Shown here piece by piece: positions 1 to 6,022 of a stretch of 8,525 bases of DNA. The stretch lies in the NCBI GenBank assembly GCA_964561235.1, contig CAZLOV010000108.1:1-8525 (forward strand). Direction: 5' to 3'. The DNA comes from JBCBSP01 sp964561235. GTDB taxonomy: Bacteria > Pseudomonadota > Alphaproteobacteria > Caulobacterales > Maricaulaceae. The position numbers and the translations under genes were made by a program. Numbering within the stretch: position 1 is the first letter of the stretch; each line of letters starts with the position of its first letter. The notes under the pieces were generated by a model. The model was given only the letters and a program-made list of their open reading frames with translations. It was not told the origin of the DNA and did no database searches.

Positions 1-93
1 CTATCAACCCGCGGCGCTCCCATAAAAAGTGAGGGCGGCGCGGGGCGCAGGTCATTCGATGGTTCGTGCGCGCCCTGGGTGGAACATACCCGA

Positions 94-123
94 TTGACGC
101 AGGTGCGAAGCGGGCGCACTGTT
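94..123 (+). promoter_or_regulatory. Putative promoter of the pheA leader
   Basis: TTGACGC at 94-100 matches the Caulobacter-type -35 consensus TTGACGS. The -10 is weak: CACTGT at 117-122 with a 17-base spacer, or GCACTGTT at 116-123. A start point 6-8 bases further on would fall at about 128-130, on or next to the A of the leader-peptide ATG at 130. The leader transcript could therefore be leaderless. The -35 is clear, but the -10 and the start point are inferred. Confidence 0.45.
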
Positions 124-129
124 TTGCCC

Positions 130-204
130 ATGACAGCAAGCCTTGGCCTCTTTTTCGTGTTTATCCGCACCCTCCGCTATGCCGGCGGGGGGGAGGGCGG
201 CTGA
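130..204 (+). CDS. Phenylalanine leader peptide (attenuation uORF)
   Basis: This is a 24-residue open reading frame, ATG at 130 and TGA at 202-204, too short for routine gene calling. Codons 8, 9 and 11 (151-162) are TTT TTC (GTG) TTT, giving Phe-Phe-Val-Phe. That puts three Phe codons within four, just upstream of the chorismate mutase-prephenate dehydratase gene of phenylalanine synthesis. The codons that follow (170-175) form the first arm of the RNA switch, and the last codons (191-200) form the second arm. A ribosome stalled on the Phe codons would cover arm 1. No Shine-Dalgarno sequence lies upstream, which fits a leaderless start at 130. The leaderless trpL leader of Sinorhizobium meliloti is a known precedent. 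The peptide resembles enterobacterial PheL in logic, not in sequence. The frame also stays open upstream to the window edge, but that stretch does not look coding. Translation itself is inferred. Confidence 0.72.
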   Translation: MTASLGLFFVFIRTLRYAGGGEGG

Positions 205-263
205 CGCGCGAAAGCCCATCGCTGCGTGTGATCCGGCCCTCCCGAGTTTCGGGAGGGTTTTTT
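165..263 (+). promoter_or_regulatory. Phe-responsive transcription attenuator (four-arm RNA switch)
   Basis: Four arms can be read directly. Arm 1 is CCG (165-167) plus CCCTCC (170-175). Arm 2 is GGGAGGGCGG (191-200). Arm 3 is CCGGCCCTCCC (233-243). Arm 4 is GGGAGGG (251-257). Arm 1 pairs with arm 2: CCCTCC/GGAGGG and CCG/CGG, with CA bulged. Arm 2 pairs with arm 3 as an antiterminator of about 10 bp with one bulged G. Arm 3 pairs with arm 4 as the terminator. Arm 2 and the 3' side of the terminator are exact copies (GGGAGGG), so they compete for the same CCCTCCC. Stalling at the Phe codons would mask arm 1, free arm 2, break the terminator and switch pheA on. Ready translation would allow 1:2 and 3:4 and stop transcription. 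The pairings are seen. The regulatory logic is inferred from classical attenuators. Confidence 0.72.
237..263 (+). terminator. Intrinsic terminator of the pheA attenuator
   Basis: CCCTCCCGA (237-245) and TCGGGAGGG (249-257) form a perfect 9-bp stem around a 3-base GTT loop. Six T residues follow at 258-263. This is a textbook Rho-independent terminator lying only 22 bases before the pheA ATG. That position suits premature termination of a leader better than the end of an upstream gene. Confidence 0.88.
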
Positions 264-285
264 GTTGACGGGCGGGGAGACGACG

Positions 286-1473
286 ATGACTGCGGATATC
301 CAACACGAGCCGGGCGCAGGCCGCGATGCGGCGGACCGGGCCGCCTTGCGCGCAGCCATCGACGAGGCGGATGCGCGGCTTCTGACGCTGCTGGCCGAAC
401 GCCGGCGCCTTGCCGAGACGCTTGGCGCGCTCAAGGCGGGCGAAGGCGCGAAGGTGCGCGACCTGACGCGCGAACGCGACGTGCTGCTTCGCGTCGTGGA
501 GATGGGCGAACAGGCTGGACTTGAAGGCGCTTACGTGGAGAAGCTCTTCCAGCTCATCATCGACGACAGCCTGCGCCGCCAGCGCGCCGCGCTTGATGCG
601 CGCGCCGCCGCGCGGACGCTGACGGAAGCGCGGGTGGCCTATCTCGGCGGGCCGGGCAGCTATTCCCATTTCGCCGCCCAGACCCATTTCGCCGGGCGTT
701 ACTCCGGCGTGGAGCCGGTCATCAAGCGCGACTTCAACGCCATCCTGCGCGCCGCTGAGGAAGGCGAGGCGCATTACGCCTTCGTGCCGATCGAGAACAC
801 CACCACCGGCGGGATCGTCGAGGTCTACGATCTGTTGCGCGAGACCCCGCTGAAGATCGCGGGCGAACACCATTACCGGGTTGAGCACTGCGTGATCGGC
901 AAGGCGCACGACATCGGGGCGGTGCGCACCATCTACGGCCACCCCCAGGCGCTGCGCCAGTCCCAGCGTTTCCTCGCGCGCCATCCCGAGATCCGCCAGG
1001 TTTTCGTGTACTCCTACACCCGGGCGCTTGAGCGCGCCCTTGACGAGGGGGCCGAAAGCGCCGCCATCGCCGGACCGGACGCCGCGCGCCTGTTCCAGCT
1101 CAACATCATCGACGACACCGCCTCGGACCATCCGGAGAACTACACGCGCTTCGTCGCGCTGGCGCTGAACCCGGAGCCGCCTTCGGCGCTTCTGCCCTGC
1201 AAGACCTCGATCGTTTTCGTGACCAACAATGATCCCGGCTCGCTGGTGAATGCGCTCGACGGCTTCCGGGAATGGGGCGTGAACCTCACCAAGCTTGAAA
1301 GCCGCCCCATTGCGGGCAGCCCGTGGGAGCAGATGTTCTTTCTCGACATGATCGGTCATGAAGAGGAGGAGCCGGTGAAGGAGGCGCTTGCTGTTCTCGG
1401 CGAACACTCGCGCAGCGTGCGGTCCTTCGGCTCCTATGGGTCGGACCGGCTGAAACCCGCCAAGGCGCGCTGA
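286..1473 (+). CDS. pheA: Bifunctional chorismate mutase/prephenate dehydratase (P-protein)
   Basis: The 395-residue cytoplasmic enzyme converts chorismate to prephenate and then to phenylpyruvate, the committed branch to phenylalanine. Residues 18-103 form an AroQ chorismate mutase. By alignment from memory to the E. coli P-protein, every catalytic position is kept: R22, R39, K50, D59, R62, E63 and Q99. Residues about 116-293 form the prephenate dehydratase, with GPGSYSH at 122-128, PIENT at 168-172 and the TRF motif at 287-289. Residues about 306-388 form an ACT domain with GSLV at 318-321 and ESRP at 338-341, the positions that bind phenylalanine for feedback inhibition. The ATG at 286 is chosen because GGGGAG at 273-278 lies 7 bases upstream. 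The in-frame TTG at 262 falls inside the terminator T-run. Transcription is probably set by the Phe attenuator just upstream. Many alphaproteobacteria have a single-domain dehydratase instead, so the fusion is notable. Confidence 0.96.
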   Translation: MTADIQHEPGAGRDAADRAALRAAIDEADARLLTLLAERRRLAETLGALKAGEGAKVRDLTRERDVLLRVVEMGEQAGLEGAYVEKLFQLIIDDSLRRQRAALDARAAARTLTEARVAYLGGPGSYSHFAAQTHFAGRYSGVEPVIKRDFNAILRAAEEGEAHYAFVPIENTTTGGIVEVYDLLRETPLKIAGEHHYRVEHCVIGKAHDIGAVRTIYGHPQALRQSQRFLARHPEIRQVFVYSYTRALERALDEGAESAAIAGPDAARLFQLNIIDDTASDHPENYTRFVALALNPEPPSALLPCKTSIVFVTNNDPGSLVNALDGFREWGVNLTKLESRPIAGSPWEQMFFLDMIGHEEEEPVKEALAVLGEHSRSVRSFGSYGSDRLKPAKAR

Positions 1474-1504
1474 CCCCGCGCTGAGACGCAGCAGCGCCGC
1501 GCCC

Positions 1505-1534
1505 TCGACCGCAGCGCGGCGGCGAGGCTAGATT
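1505..1534 (+). promoter_or_regulatory. Putative tRNA-Val promoter
   Basis: GCTAGATT at 1527-1534 matches seven of eight positions of the Caulobacter-type -10 GCTANAWC. A poorer -35, TCGACCG at 1505-1511, lies 15 bases upstream, one base beyond the usual spacing. The predicted start is near 1540, about 8 bases before the tRNA. A GC-rich hairpin without a T-run (stem 1495-1502 with 1514-1521) overlaps the spacer and may mark the 3' end of the pheA mRNA. Confidence 0.45.
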
Positions 1535-1547
1535 GCCGTCCGGCTCC

Positions 1548-1623
1548 GGGTGGTTAGCTCAGCTGGTAGAGCAACTGGTTTACACCCAGTAGGTCGGCGG
1601 TTCGATCCCGTCACCACCCACCA
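1548..1623 (+). tRNA. tRNA-Val (anticodon UAC)
   Basis: This is a complete 76-base cloverleaf. The acceptor stem GGGTGGT pairs with ACCACCC, followed by discriminator A and an encoded CCA (1621-1623). The D-arm is GCTC...GAGC. The anticodon stem ACTGG/CCAGT encloses loop TTTACAC, giving anticodon TAC (valine, GTA/GTG codons). The T-arm is GGCGG-TTCGATC-CCGTC with one G-T pair. No strong intrinsic terminator is visible just downstream. Confidence 0.97.
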
Positions 1624-1668
1624 CTGTCTGGCGCAAACCGTCACCGAATCGTCGCTTCCCCTCGACCC

Positions 1669-1693
1669 TTTGATAGTTAATAATAAATTAATG
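1669..1693 (+). promoter_or_regulatory. AT-rich tract, possible promoter of the small membrane gene
   Basis: An almost pure A/T tract, including TTGATA (1670-1675) and TAATAATAAATTAAT (1678-1692), stands out against the GC-rich surroundings. It lies about 20-45 bases before the start of the small membrane gene. It could hold a -10 element or an upstream activating (UP-like) tract, but no well-spaced -35/-10 pair can be assigned. Confidence 0.3.
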
Positions 1694-1714
1694 ATGCCGT
1701 TGGGAGAGGGGCCC

Positions 1715-1966
1715 ATGCAGACGGTTTTCGAAACGCTTGCGTTCGTAAGCGCGGTCGGCGTGTTCGTTCTTGTTGTCGTGATCGTTATCCACAGCCTGCC
1801 CTTCCTGCTCGGCGAGGCGTGGACGTTGTGTCTCTTCCTGTTTCTCGCTGTCGCGGCGCTTCCACGCACCATCGTGCGCGGATTTATGCGCGCCGGATCG
1901 CAGCTCGTGCGGCTTCTGAAGCCCGGCGAGGGAAGCGGTCAAGCCGCAGCGCGCCGCGACGCCTAG
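1715..1966 (+). CDS. Small two-helix membrane protein of unknown function
   Basis: This is an 83-residue protein whose family I do not recognise. Residues 8-32 are strongly hydrophobic, with a Val-rich core, and residues 36-50 form a second hydrophobic segment, suggesting a helical hairpin in the inner membrane. Residues 51-69 are basic and amphipathic (R51, R55, R59, R66, K69) and probably lie on the cytoplasmic face. The tail is Gly/Ala-rich and ends in RRDA. The ATG at 1715 is chosen because the purine-rich GGGAGAGG at 1702-1709 sits just upstream. In-frame ATGs at 1691 and 1694 lack a ribosome binding site and would add eight or seven residues. The gene lies between tRNA-Val and the convergent esterase gene, and its TAG overlaps the esterase stop codon. 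The ribosome binding site and coherent membrane topology make a real gene likely, but function is open. Confidence 0.68.
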   Translation: MQTVFETLAFVSAVGVFVLVVVIVIHSLPFLLGEAWTLCLFLFLAVAALPRTIVRGFMRAGSQLVRLLKPGEGSGQAAARRDA

Positions 1967-3234
1967 GTTTTCGCGAAACCCTGGGCGTCCAGGAAGGCGA
2001 GAAAGGCCGTCCAGTCCTCCGGCGTCACCCCGTGGGTGCCTGGCCGGATATGGAAGGCGATGTCCGCCTGCGGATCGAAATCGCGCAGCCGCGCCTGCCT
2101 GAGACCCTCAACGCCGTAGAGACGGTAAACAGCGCTTGCCGCTTTCGCCGCGCGAAACGCGCCGGCCGGATCCGACCAGGTGTCGCGCCAGGCGTTGCCC
2201 AGAAGCACGGGCCGCGGCGCGGCGAGCGCCAGCAGGTGGTGGGCGTCCGCCGGCAGGTCGCGTTCGCGCTGCGCATAGGCGGCGTAGGCCGGGGCGAACC
2301 AGTGGGGATAGGCCTGCGTGATCGAGGCGACGGGCTCGCCCACGCCGTCGGCGTGCAGGGATGCGCCGCCCGTGCCGGACTGATGGGCGATCACCGCGTC
2401 GATGCGCGCATCGCGCGCGGCCGCCAGCAAGACCGCCTTGCCCCGGCGGGAATGCCCGAAGGCGATCTGCGCGCCCTCGTCCAGCCGGGCGTCGGTTTCC
2501 AGATAGTCCAGCACGGCGCTGATCGTCCACGCCCAGAGGCTGACCGCGCCGGGCGCGGTCTCTGCGCCGGCCTCAAGCCCGAAGCGGGCGAGCGACGCCT
2601 GGTGAAGGTCCTCCCGGTCCGGGGCGAGATCGCTTTCATGCCAGGCCGCCACGGCGTAGCCGCGCAGCAGGATCCGCTCCAGCGGCGGCGTCAGCACGTG
2701 CCGGCCGAACACAAAGCCGCCCAGCGCGGCGCCGAAGCCTCCCGAGCGGCAATAGGGCAGGACATAGCCCTGGGTCGGGGCGAGCGCGCCGGTCCGGAGC
2801 GCGAACGCATTGCCGCATTCATTCGGCGCCAGGACCACGGGGACCGGGCCGTGGGCCTCCGCCGGGATCGCGAGCGCCAGCGTCAGCCGGACCGGCGCCG
2901 CCAGATCGCCGCCGGAAAGCTCGAGCACGTGTTCCTCAAGCCGGCCAGCGCCATTGAAGGCGGCGGCGTCCGCCACCCGATGAGACACGCGCCGTATCTC
3001 GCTGCGCGTCGGCGCTCCGCCGAAGATCGCCGCCTCGAGCGTTTCGAGGCTGTGCGCGCGGGATGCCTCCCAGTCCTCCAGAGAGGCCGCTTCGAGACGG
3101 GGCGGCGCGCCGGCGCCGCCGCGGGGGTCGGCGGTTTGCAGGATGTAGCGCGCATCGCTGCAGGCGCTCAGGATTGCGAGCATTCCAAGAGCGAGGATCA
3201 GCACGCCGGGCCGGATGAAACGGTTCAACAGCAT
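1963..3234 (-). CDS. CE15-like glucuronoyl esterase, lipoprotein
   Basis: The 423-residue alpha/beta hydrolase has a lipoprotein signal: hydrophobic residues 10-24 and lipobox LSAC with Cys25. The +2 residue is Ser, so the protein is probably sorted to the outer membrane. The nucleophile elbow is GHSRRGK (260-266), with Ser262 and the adjacent Arg typical of carbohydrate esterase family 15, where the motif is usually GCSRxGK. Further CE15-like blocks are SGTGGAS (286-292), YPHWF (309-313), LLALAAPRPVLL (334-345), DTWSDP (351-356) and HIRPGTHGVTPEDW (395-408), which supplies the catalytic His401. The acid residue is not certain; D351 or D355 are candidates. Family members cleave the ester joining 4-O-methylglucuronate of xylan to lignin alcohols, and the true substrate here is unknown. 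The start at 3234 gives a complete signal peptide but has a weak ribosome binding site. No other polysaccharide-degrading gene lies in the window. Confidence 0.84.
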   Translation of the reverse strand: MLLNRFIRPGVLILALGMLAILSACSDARYILQTADPRGGAGAPPRLEAASLEDWEASRAHSLETLEAAIFGGAPTRSEIRRVSHRVADAAAFNGAGRLEEHVLELSGGDLAAPVRLTLALAIPAEAHGPVPVVLAPNECGNAFALRTGALAPTQGYVLPYCRSGGFGAALGGFVFGRHVLTPPLERILLRGYAVAAWHESDLAPDREDLHQASLARFGLEAGAETAPGAVSLWAWTISAVLDYLETDARLDEGAQIAFGHSRRGKAVLLAAARDARIDAVIAHQSGTGGASLHADGVGEPVASITQAYPHWFAPAYAAYAQRERDLPADAHHLLALAAPRPVLLGNAWRDTWSDPAGAFRAAKAASAVYRLYGVEGLRQARLRDFDPQADIAFHIRPGTHGVTPEDWTAFLAFLDAQGFAKT

Positions 3235-3318
3235 GGCGGCACGCTAAGACCCGCACGCCTGCGTTTGAAGGCGTTCAACCGCCGCCTCACGCAACTGTGC
3301 GGCGGCGTGCAGAAGCGC

Positions 3319-3345
3319 TTGACCGGAAGCGTCCTGCTCTATACC
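3319..3345 (+). promoter_or_regulatory. Promoter of tRNA-Asp
   Basis: TTGACCG at 3319-3325 and TCTATACC at 3338-3345, 12 bases apart, match the Caulobacter-type pattern TTGACGS-N10-14-GCTANAWC at all but three of the constrained positions. The expected start is near 3351, about 40 bases before the tRNA. This is the only good candidate between the esterase gene and the tRNA. Confidence 0.6.
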
Positions 3346-3391
3346 AAACCGCTCTCGCTGCGGCTGACATGCCTGCGGCGGCCGCGATCAA

Positions 3392-3468
<77 letters not shown>

Positions 3469-3493
3469 TCGTTTGAAGCGATGACGCTCCGTA

Positions 3494-3520
3494 AATCCCG
3501 CTTCGGCGGGATTGTCTGCT
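3494..3520 (+). terminator. UUCG-loop terminator after tRNA-Asp
   Basis: AATCCCGC (3494-3501) and GCGGGATT (3506-3513) form a perfect 8-bp stem closed by a TTCG tetraloop, followed by a moderately T-rich TTGTCTGCTT. It ends the tRNA-Asp transcript. Because the stem is symmetric and followed by ATTTAC on the opposite strand, it may also end the convergent cysteine-rich protein gene. Confidence 0.75.
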
Positions 3521-3546
3521 TCGGGCTCCGGGTTGAACCCGCCCCC

Positions 3547-3996
3547 TCAGCCCGTCCCAGAATCGCAGCCGAGTTCACCGGGAACGTCCGAGGTCCAAGT
3601 CGGCGCGTCGCCGCAGTAATTCACGAGCATGTTCGCGCAGTCCTGCGGGCTGTCATTGAAATTGCACCAGCAACTGACAGCCTCGCCTGAGGCGTTATGG
3701 TCGCAGGTATATTGCGGCTGCGCGCCCGGGGCCGCGAGATCGCGCCAGCTTGTATGATAGGTGCGGCGTTCGACCGGCGTGGCCCGTTGCGCGGGCAGCG
3801 CTTGCAACCTCACGCCGCGCAGCGGCTGCGCCTCTGCGGGAGGCTCTGCGTCTTGCTGCTGGGCAACCGCACGGCTGATGCGATTCTGCTCGGCCTCCTG
3901 CGCCTCCCGTACCTCTTGGGCTTCAGCGGGCGCGGCGGCGAGGAGCGGCGCCCCGGCGAAACATGCAACGGCGATGATTAGGGCTGGAATGCGCAT
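3547..3996 (-). CDS. Secreted cysteine-rich protein of unknown function
   Basis: The 149-residue product has a Sec signal peptide: hydrophobic residues 3-22 and a likely cut after AEA at 24-26. A polar Glu/Gln/Ala-rich linker follows (27-57), then a basic stretch. The compact C-terminal domain (about 97-149) has six cysteines at 98, 109, 111, 120, 128 and 144. The spacing is C-x10-C-x-C-x8-C-x7-C-x15-C, with the core SCWC. An even number of cysteines in an exported protein suggests up to three disulfides; a metal site is the alternative. I do not recognise the family. The start at 3996 is preceded by AGGAGAAAGG, which lies in a hairpin. The gene runs in the same direction as the efflux operon, 89 bases beyond its last stop codon, and could be read through from it or have its own promoter. 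Confidence 0.78.
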   Translation of the reverse strand: MRIPALIIAVACFAGAPLLAAAPAEAQEVREAQEAEQNRISRAVAQQQDAEPPAEAQPLRGVRLQALPAQRATPVERRTYHTSWRDLAAPGAQPQYTCDHNASGEAVSCWCNFNDSPQDCANMLVNYCGDAPTWTSDVPGELGCDSGTG

Positions 3997-4001
3997 GACG
4001 A

Positions 4002-4023
4002 GTACCTTTCTCCTAGAAGGTAC
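4002..4023 (-). promoter_or_regulatory. Hairpin over the ribosome binding site of the cysteine-rich gene
   Basis: On the - strand, GTACCTTCT and AGAAAGGTAC pair as nine base pairs with one bulged A around a 3-base AGG loop. The hairpin ends six bases before the ATG at 3996. The Shine-Dalgarno-like AGGAGAAAGG is split between the loop and the 3' side of the stem, so folding should hide most of it. Thermosensor-like or protein-controlled translation is possible. The pairing is seen; the function is inferred. Confidence 0.5.
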
Positions 4024-4085
4024 GAAGCATGGGCGTCATCGATTGCCCGGACAATCAAGCTCTCGCGATACGGGAAACAGTAGGG

Positions 4086-5336
4086 CTACTCGTAGCGCAG
4101 GGCGTCGATCGGATTGAGCCTGCTGGCCCGCCAGGCGGGATAGAAGCCGAAGATGACGCCGACCGCCGAGGACGCGCCGATGGCGACGAGCGCGACGGAA
4201 GGCGACACGGCGATCTCCAGCTCTACGCCAAGCGCGGGCGCGGCTGCGCTCAGGCCGATTGCGGCGGCGACGCCTAGCGCGAGCCCCATGATCCCGCCCG
4301 CGATACAAAGGACGATGGATTCGATCAGGAACTGGTTGCGGATGTCGCGCCGGCGCGCGCCCACGGCCAGACGAAGGCCGATCTCGCGCGTCCGTTCTGT
4401 CACCGAGACCAGCATGATGTTCATGATCCCGATGCCGCCTACGAGCAGCACCACCGAGCCCACGGCTCCGAGCAGGACGCCGAAGACGAGCTGCGTCTCG
4501 TTGAATGCGCGAATGAAGTCCGCGAAGTTGCGCACGGCGAAATCGTCCTCGTCGCCTGGCCGCAAGCCGCGGCGGATGCGCAGGAAATCCTCCAGCTCGG
4601 CGATCGCTGCGTCCATGTCCTCGCCCGGCGCGACCTCGACCCAGACCGTCTGCACCGGATCGCGCACGCCGGCCCTGGAATAGCCGGTGACCCTGTCGCG
4701 CACGGTGGAGATGGGCGCGAAGATGATGTCGTCCTGATCCTGGCCGAAGCCGCTCTGACCGCGTTCGGCGAGCACCCCGATGACTTCGAAGGGCTGGCCG
4801 TTCACGCGGATGGTCGCGCCGATCGGCGCGCCGGAGGGAAACAGCTCGTCGACCACCGTGCGGCCGAGCAGGGCGACGCGCGCGCCGCGCTCATTCTCAA
4901 GCGGGGTGAAGAGGCGGCCCTCGGCGATCTCCCAGTCGCGCACCTCCACATAGTCCGGATGCGCGCCGAAAATCTGGGTCGGCCAGTTCACTCCGTCGAC
5001 CACGGCGGTGACATTGCCCTGAACGGTCCCGGAAGCGGCGAGGATGAACGGAAGCTGGGTGCGGATCGCATCGACGTCTTCCGAGGAAAAGGGCTCGGCC
5101 GAACCCGCGCCGCCGCGGCGTCCGCCCTGGTTGGCGGAGCCGGCGCGGATATTGAGCGAGTTCGCGCCGAGGCTTGCAATCTGCGCCTCGACGGCCCGGC
5201 TCGCGCCTTCCGAGATCGAGACCGTCGTGATGACGGCGGCCACGCCGAACACCACGCCGAGCACGGCGAGCAGGCTGCGCAGCGCGTTCACGCGCAGCGC
5301 GTTGAGGGCGACAGCGATCGCGGCGAGGGGGCTCAT
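4086..5336 (-). CDS. MacB-type ABC transporter permease
   Basis: The 416-residue inner-membrane subunit has the MacB/FtsX (type VII ABC) layout. TM1 is at about 20-42, a large periplasmic domain at 43-280 (MacB_PCD), TM2 at about 283-310, TM3 at about 338-362 and TM4 at about 378-400. Family blocks are clear: GGIGIMNIMLVSVTERTREI (300-319), with the following GLRLAVGARRRDI (320-332) contacting the ATPase, and the C-terminal YPAWRASRLNPIDALRYE (399-416). E. coli MacB carries its ATPase fused in front of this permease; here the ATPase is a separate gene, as in YknYZ and LolCDE. Its ATG overlaps the ATPase stop as ATGA, so translation is probably coupled. The periplasmic domain has a Gly/Arg-rich loop at 71-77. 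Such pumps work by mechanotransmission, moving periplasmic substrates (peptides, macrolides, lipids) into a TolC channel. The substrate cannot be read from the sequence. Confidence 0.95.
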   Translation of the reverse strand: MSPLAAIAVALNALRVNALRSLLAVLGVVFGVAAVITTVSISEGASRAVEAQIASLGANSLNIRAGSANQGGRRGGAGSAEPFSSEDVDAIRTQLPFILAASGTVQGNVTAVVDGVNWPTQIFGAHPDYVEVRDWEIAEGRLFTPLENERGARVALLGRTVVDELFPSGAPIGATIRVNGQPFEVIGVLAERGQSGFGQDQDDIIFAPISTVRDRVTGYSRAGVRDPVQTVWVEVAPGEDMDAAIAELEDFLRIRRGLRPGDEDDFAVRNFADFIRAFNETQLVFGVLLGAVGSVVLLVGGIGIMNIMLVSVTERTREIGLRLAVGARRRDIRNQFLIESIVLCIAGGIMGLALGVAAAIGLSAAAPALGVELEIAVSPSVALVAIGASSAVGVIFGFYPAWRASRLNPIDALRYE

Positions 5337-6022
5337 GCGGCGTCCTCCACGATCAGTCCGTCCCTGAAAACGATGCGCCGGCGGGCGCGCGCGCCGACAT
5401 CGGGTTCATGCGTCACAAGGATGATCGTGATGCCTTGCGCGTTCAGGCCGTCGAAAATGTCCATGACCTCGTCGGAGGTCTGGCTGTCGAGCGCGCCGGT
5501 GGGTTCGTCGGCGAGGATGAGCTTGGGATGGTTGGAAAGCGCGCGCGCGATGGCGACGCGCTGCTGCTGGCCGCCGGAAAGCTGGGCGGGCGTGTTCCTC
5601 ATCCGGTCGCCAAGCCCGACCATCTTCAGGCACTCCTCCGCGCGCTGGCGCCGCTTGCGCGGCGGCATGCCGGCATAGAGCAAGGGCAGGGCGACATTCT
5701 CCAGCGCGCTCGTGCGCGGCAGCAGGTTGAACTGCTGAAAAACGAAACCGACGGTCTGGTTGCGGAACTGCGCCAGCTCGCCCGGCTCGCGCTCGGCCAG
5801 CGAGACGCCGTTGATGACCAGCTCTCCCGTGGTGGGCTGATCAAGCGCGCCGATCAGGTTCATGAAAGTCGACTTGCCCGAGCCCGAGGCGCCCATGATG
5901 GCGACGTATTCGCCTTCGGCGATGTCTGCATCGACGCCGGCGAGCGCGCGGACTTCCTGGCCGCCGAGTTGATAGACCCGGGTGACGCCGCGGGCGCGGA
6001 TGAGCGGCGCACCGGTCGTCAT
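5333..6022 (-). CDS. MacB/LolD-type ABC transporter ATPase
   Basis: The 229-residue ATPase powers the adjacent permease and is expected to act as a dimer on the cytoplasmic face. All nucleotide-binding motifs are intact: Walker A GASGSGKST (44-52), Q-loop Gln96 in FVFQQFNLLP, signature LSGGQQQRVAIARAL (148-162), Walker B LILADEPTGALD (168-179) with catalytic Glu173, and the H-loop His205 in LVTHE. The FNLLP segment and signature are typical of the MacB/LolD/FtsE group. The ATG at 6022-6020 is chosen because it forms a TGATG junction with the adaptor stop codon and has GAGG 7 bases upstream. A GTG one codon earlier is possible. The gene is translationally linked to both neighbours. Confidence 0.96.
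   Translation of the reverse strand: MTTGAPLIRARGVTRVYQLGGQEVRALAGVDADIAEGEYVAIMGASGSGKSTFMNLIGALDQPTTGELVINGVSLAEREPGELAQFRNQTVGFVFQQFNLLPRTSALENVALPLLYAGMPPRKRRQRAEECLKMVGLGDRMRNTPAQLSGGQQQRVAIARALSNHPKLILADEPTGALDSQTSDEVMDIFDGLNAQGITIILVTHEPDVGARARRRIVFRDGLIVEDAA

Noticed and set aside
1..25. Possible 3' end of an upstream + strand gene (tail reading YQPAALP then TAA at 23-25)
   Set aside because: Only seven codons are visible. The ending vaguely recalls alphaproteobacterial cytochrome c tails, but this is too short to support. An alternative - strand ATG at 21-23 is equally unsupported.
262..285. TTG at 262 as the pheA start, or TTGACGG at 265-271 as a second promoter
   Set aside because: The TTG lies in the terminator T-run without a ribosome binding site, whereas the ATG at 286 has GGGGAG. 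No suitable -10 follows TTGACGG.
52..1407. Long - strand open frame opposite pheA
   Set aside because: It is a shadow of the GC-rich pheA codons: pheA is unambiguous, and the reverse product has no domain and an Arg/Ala/Gly-biased composition.
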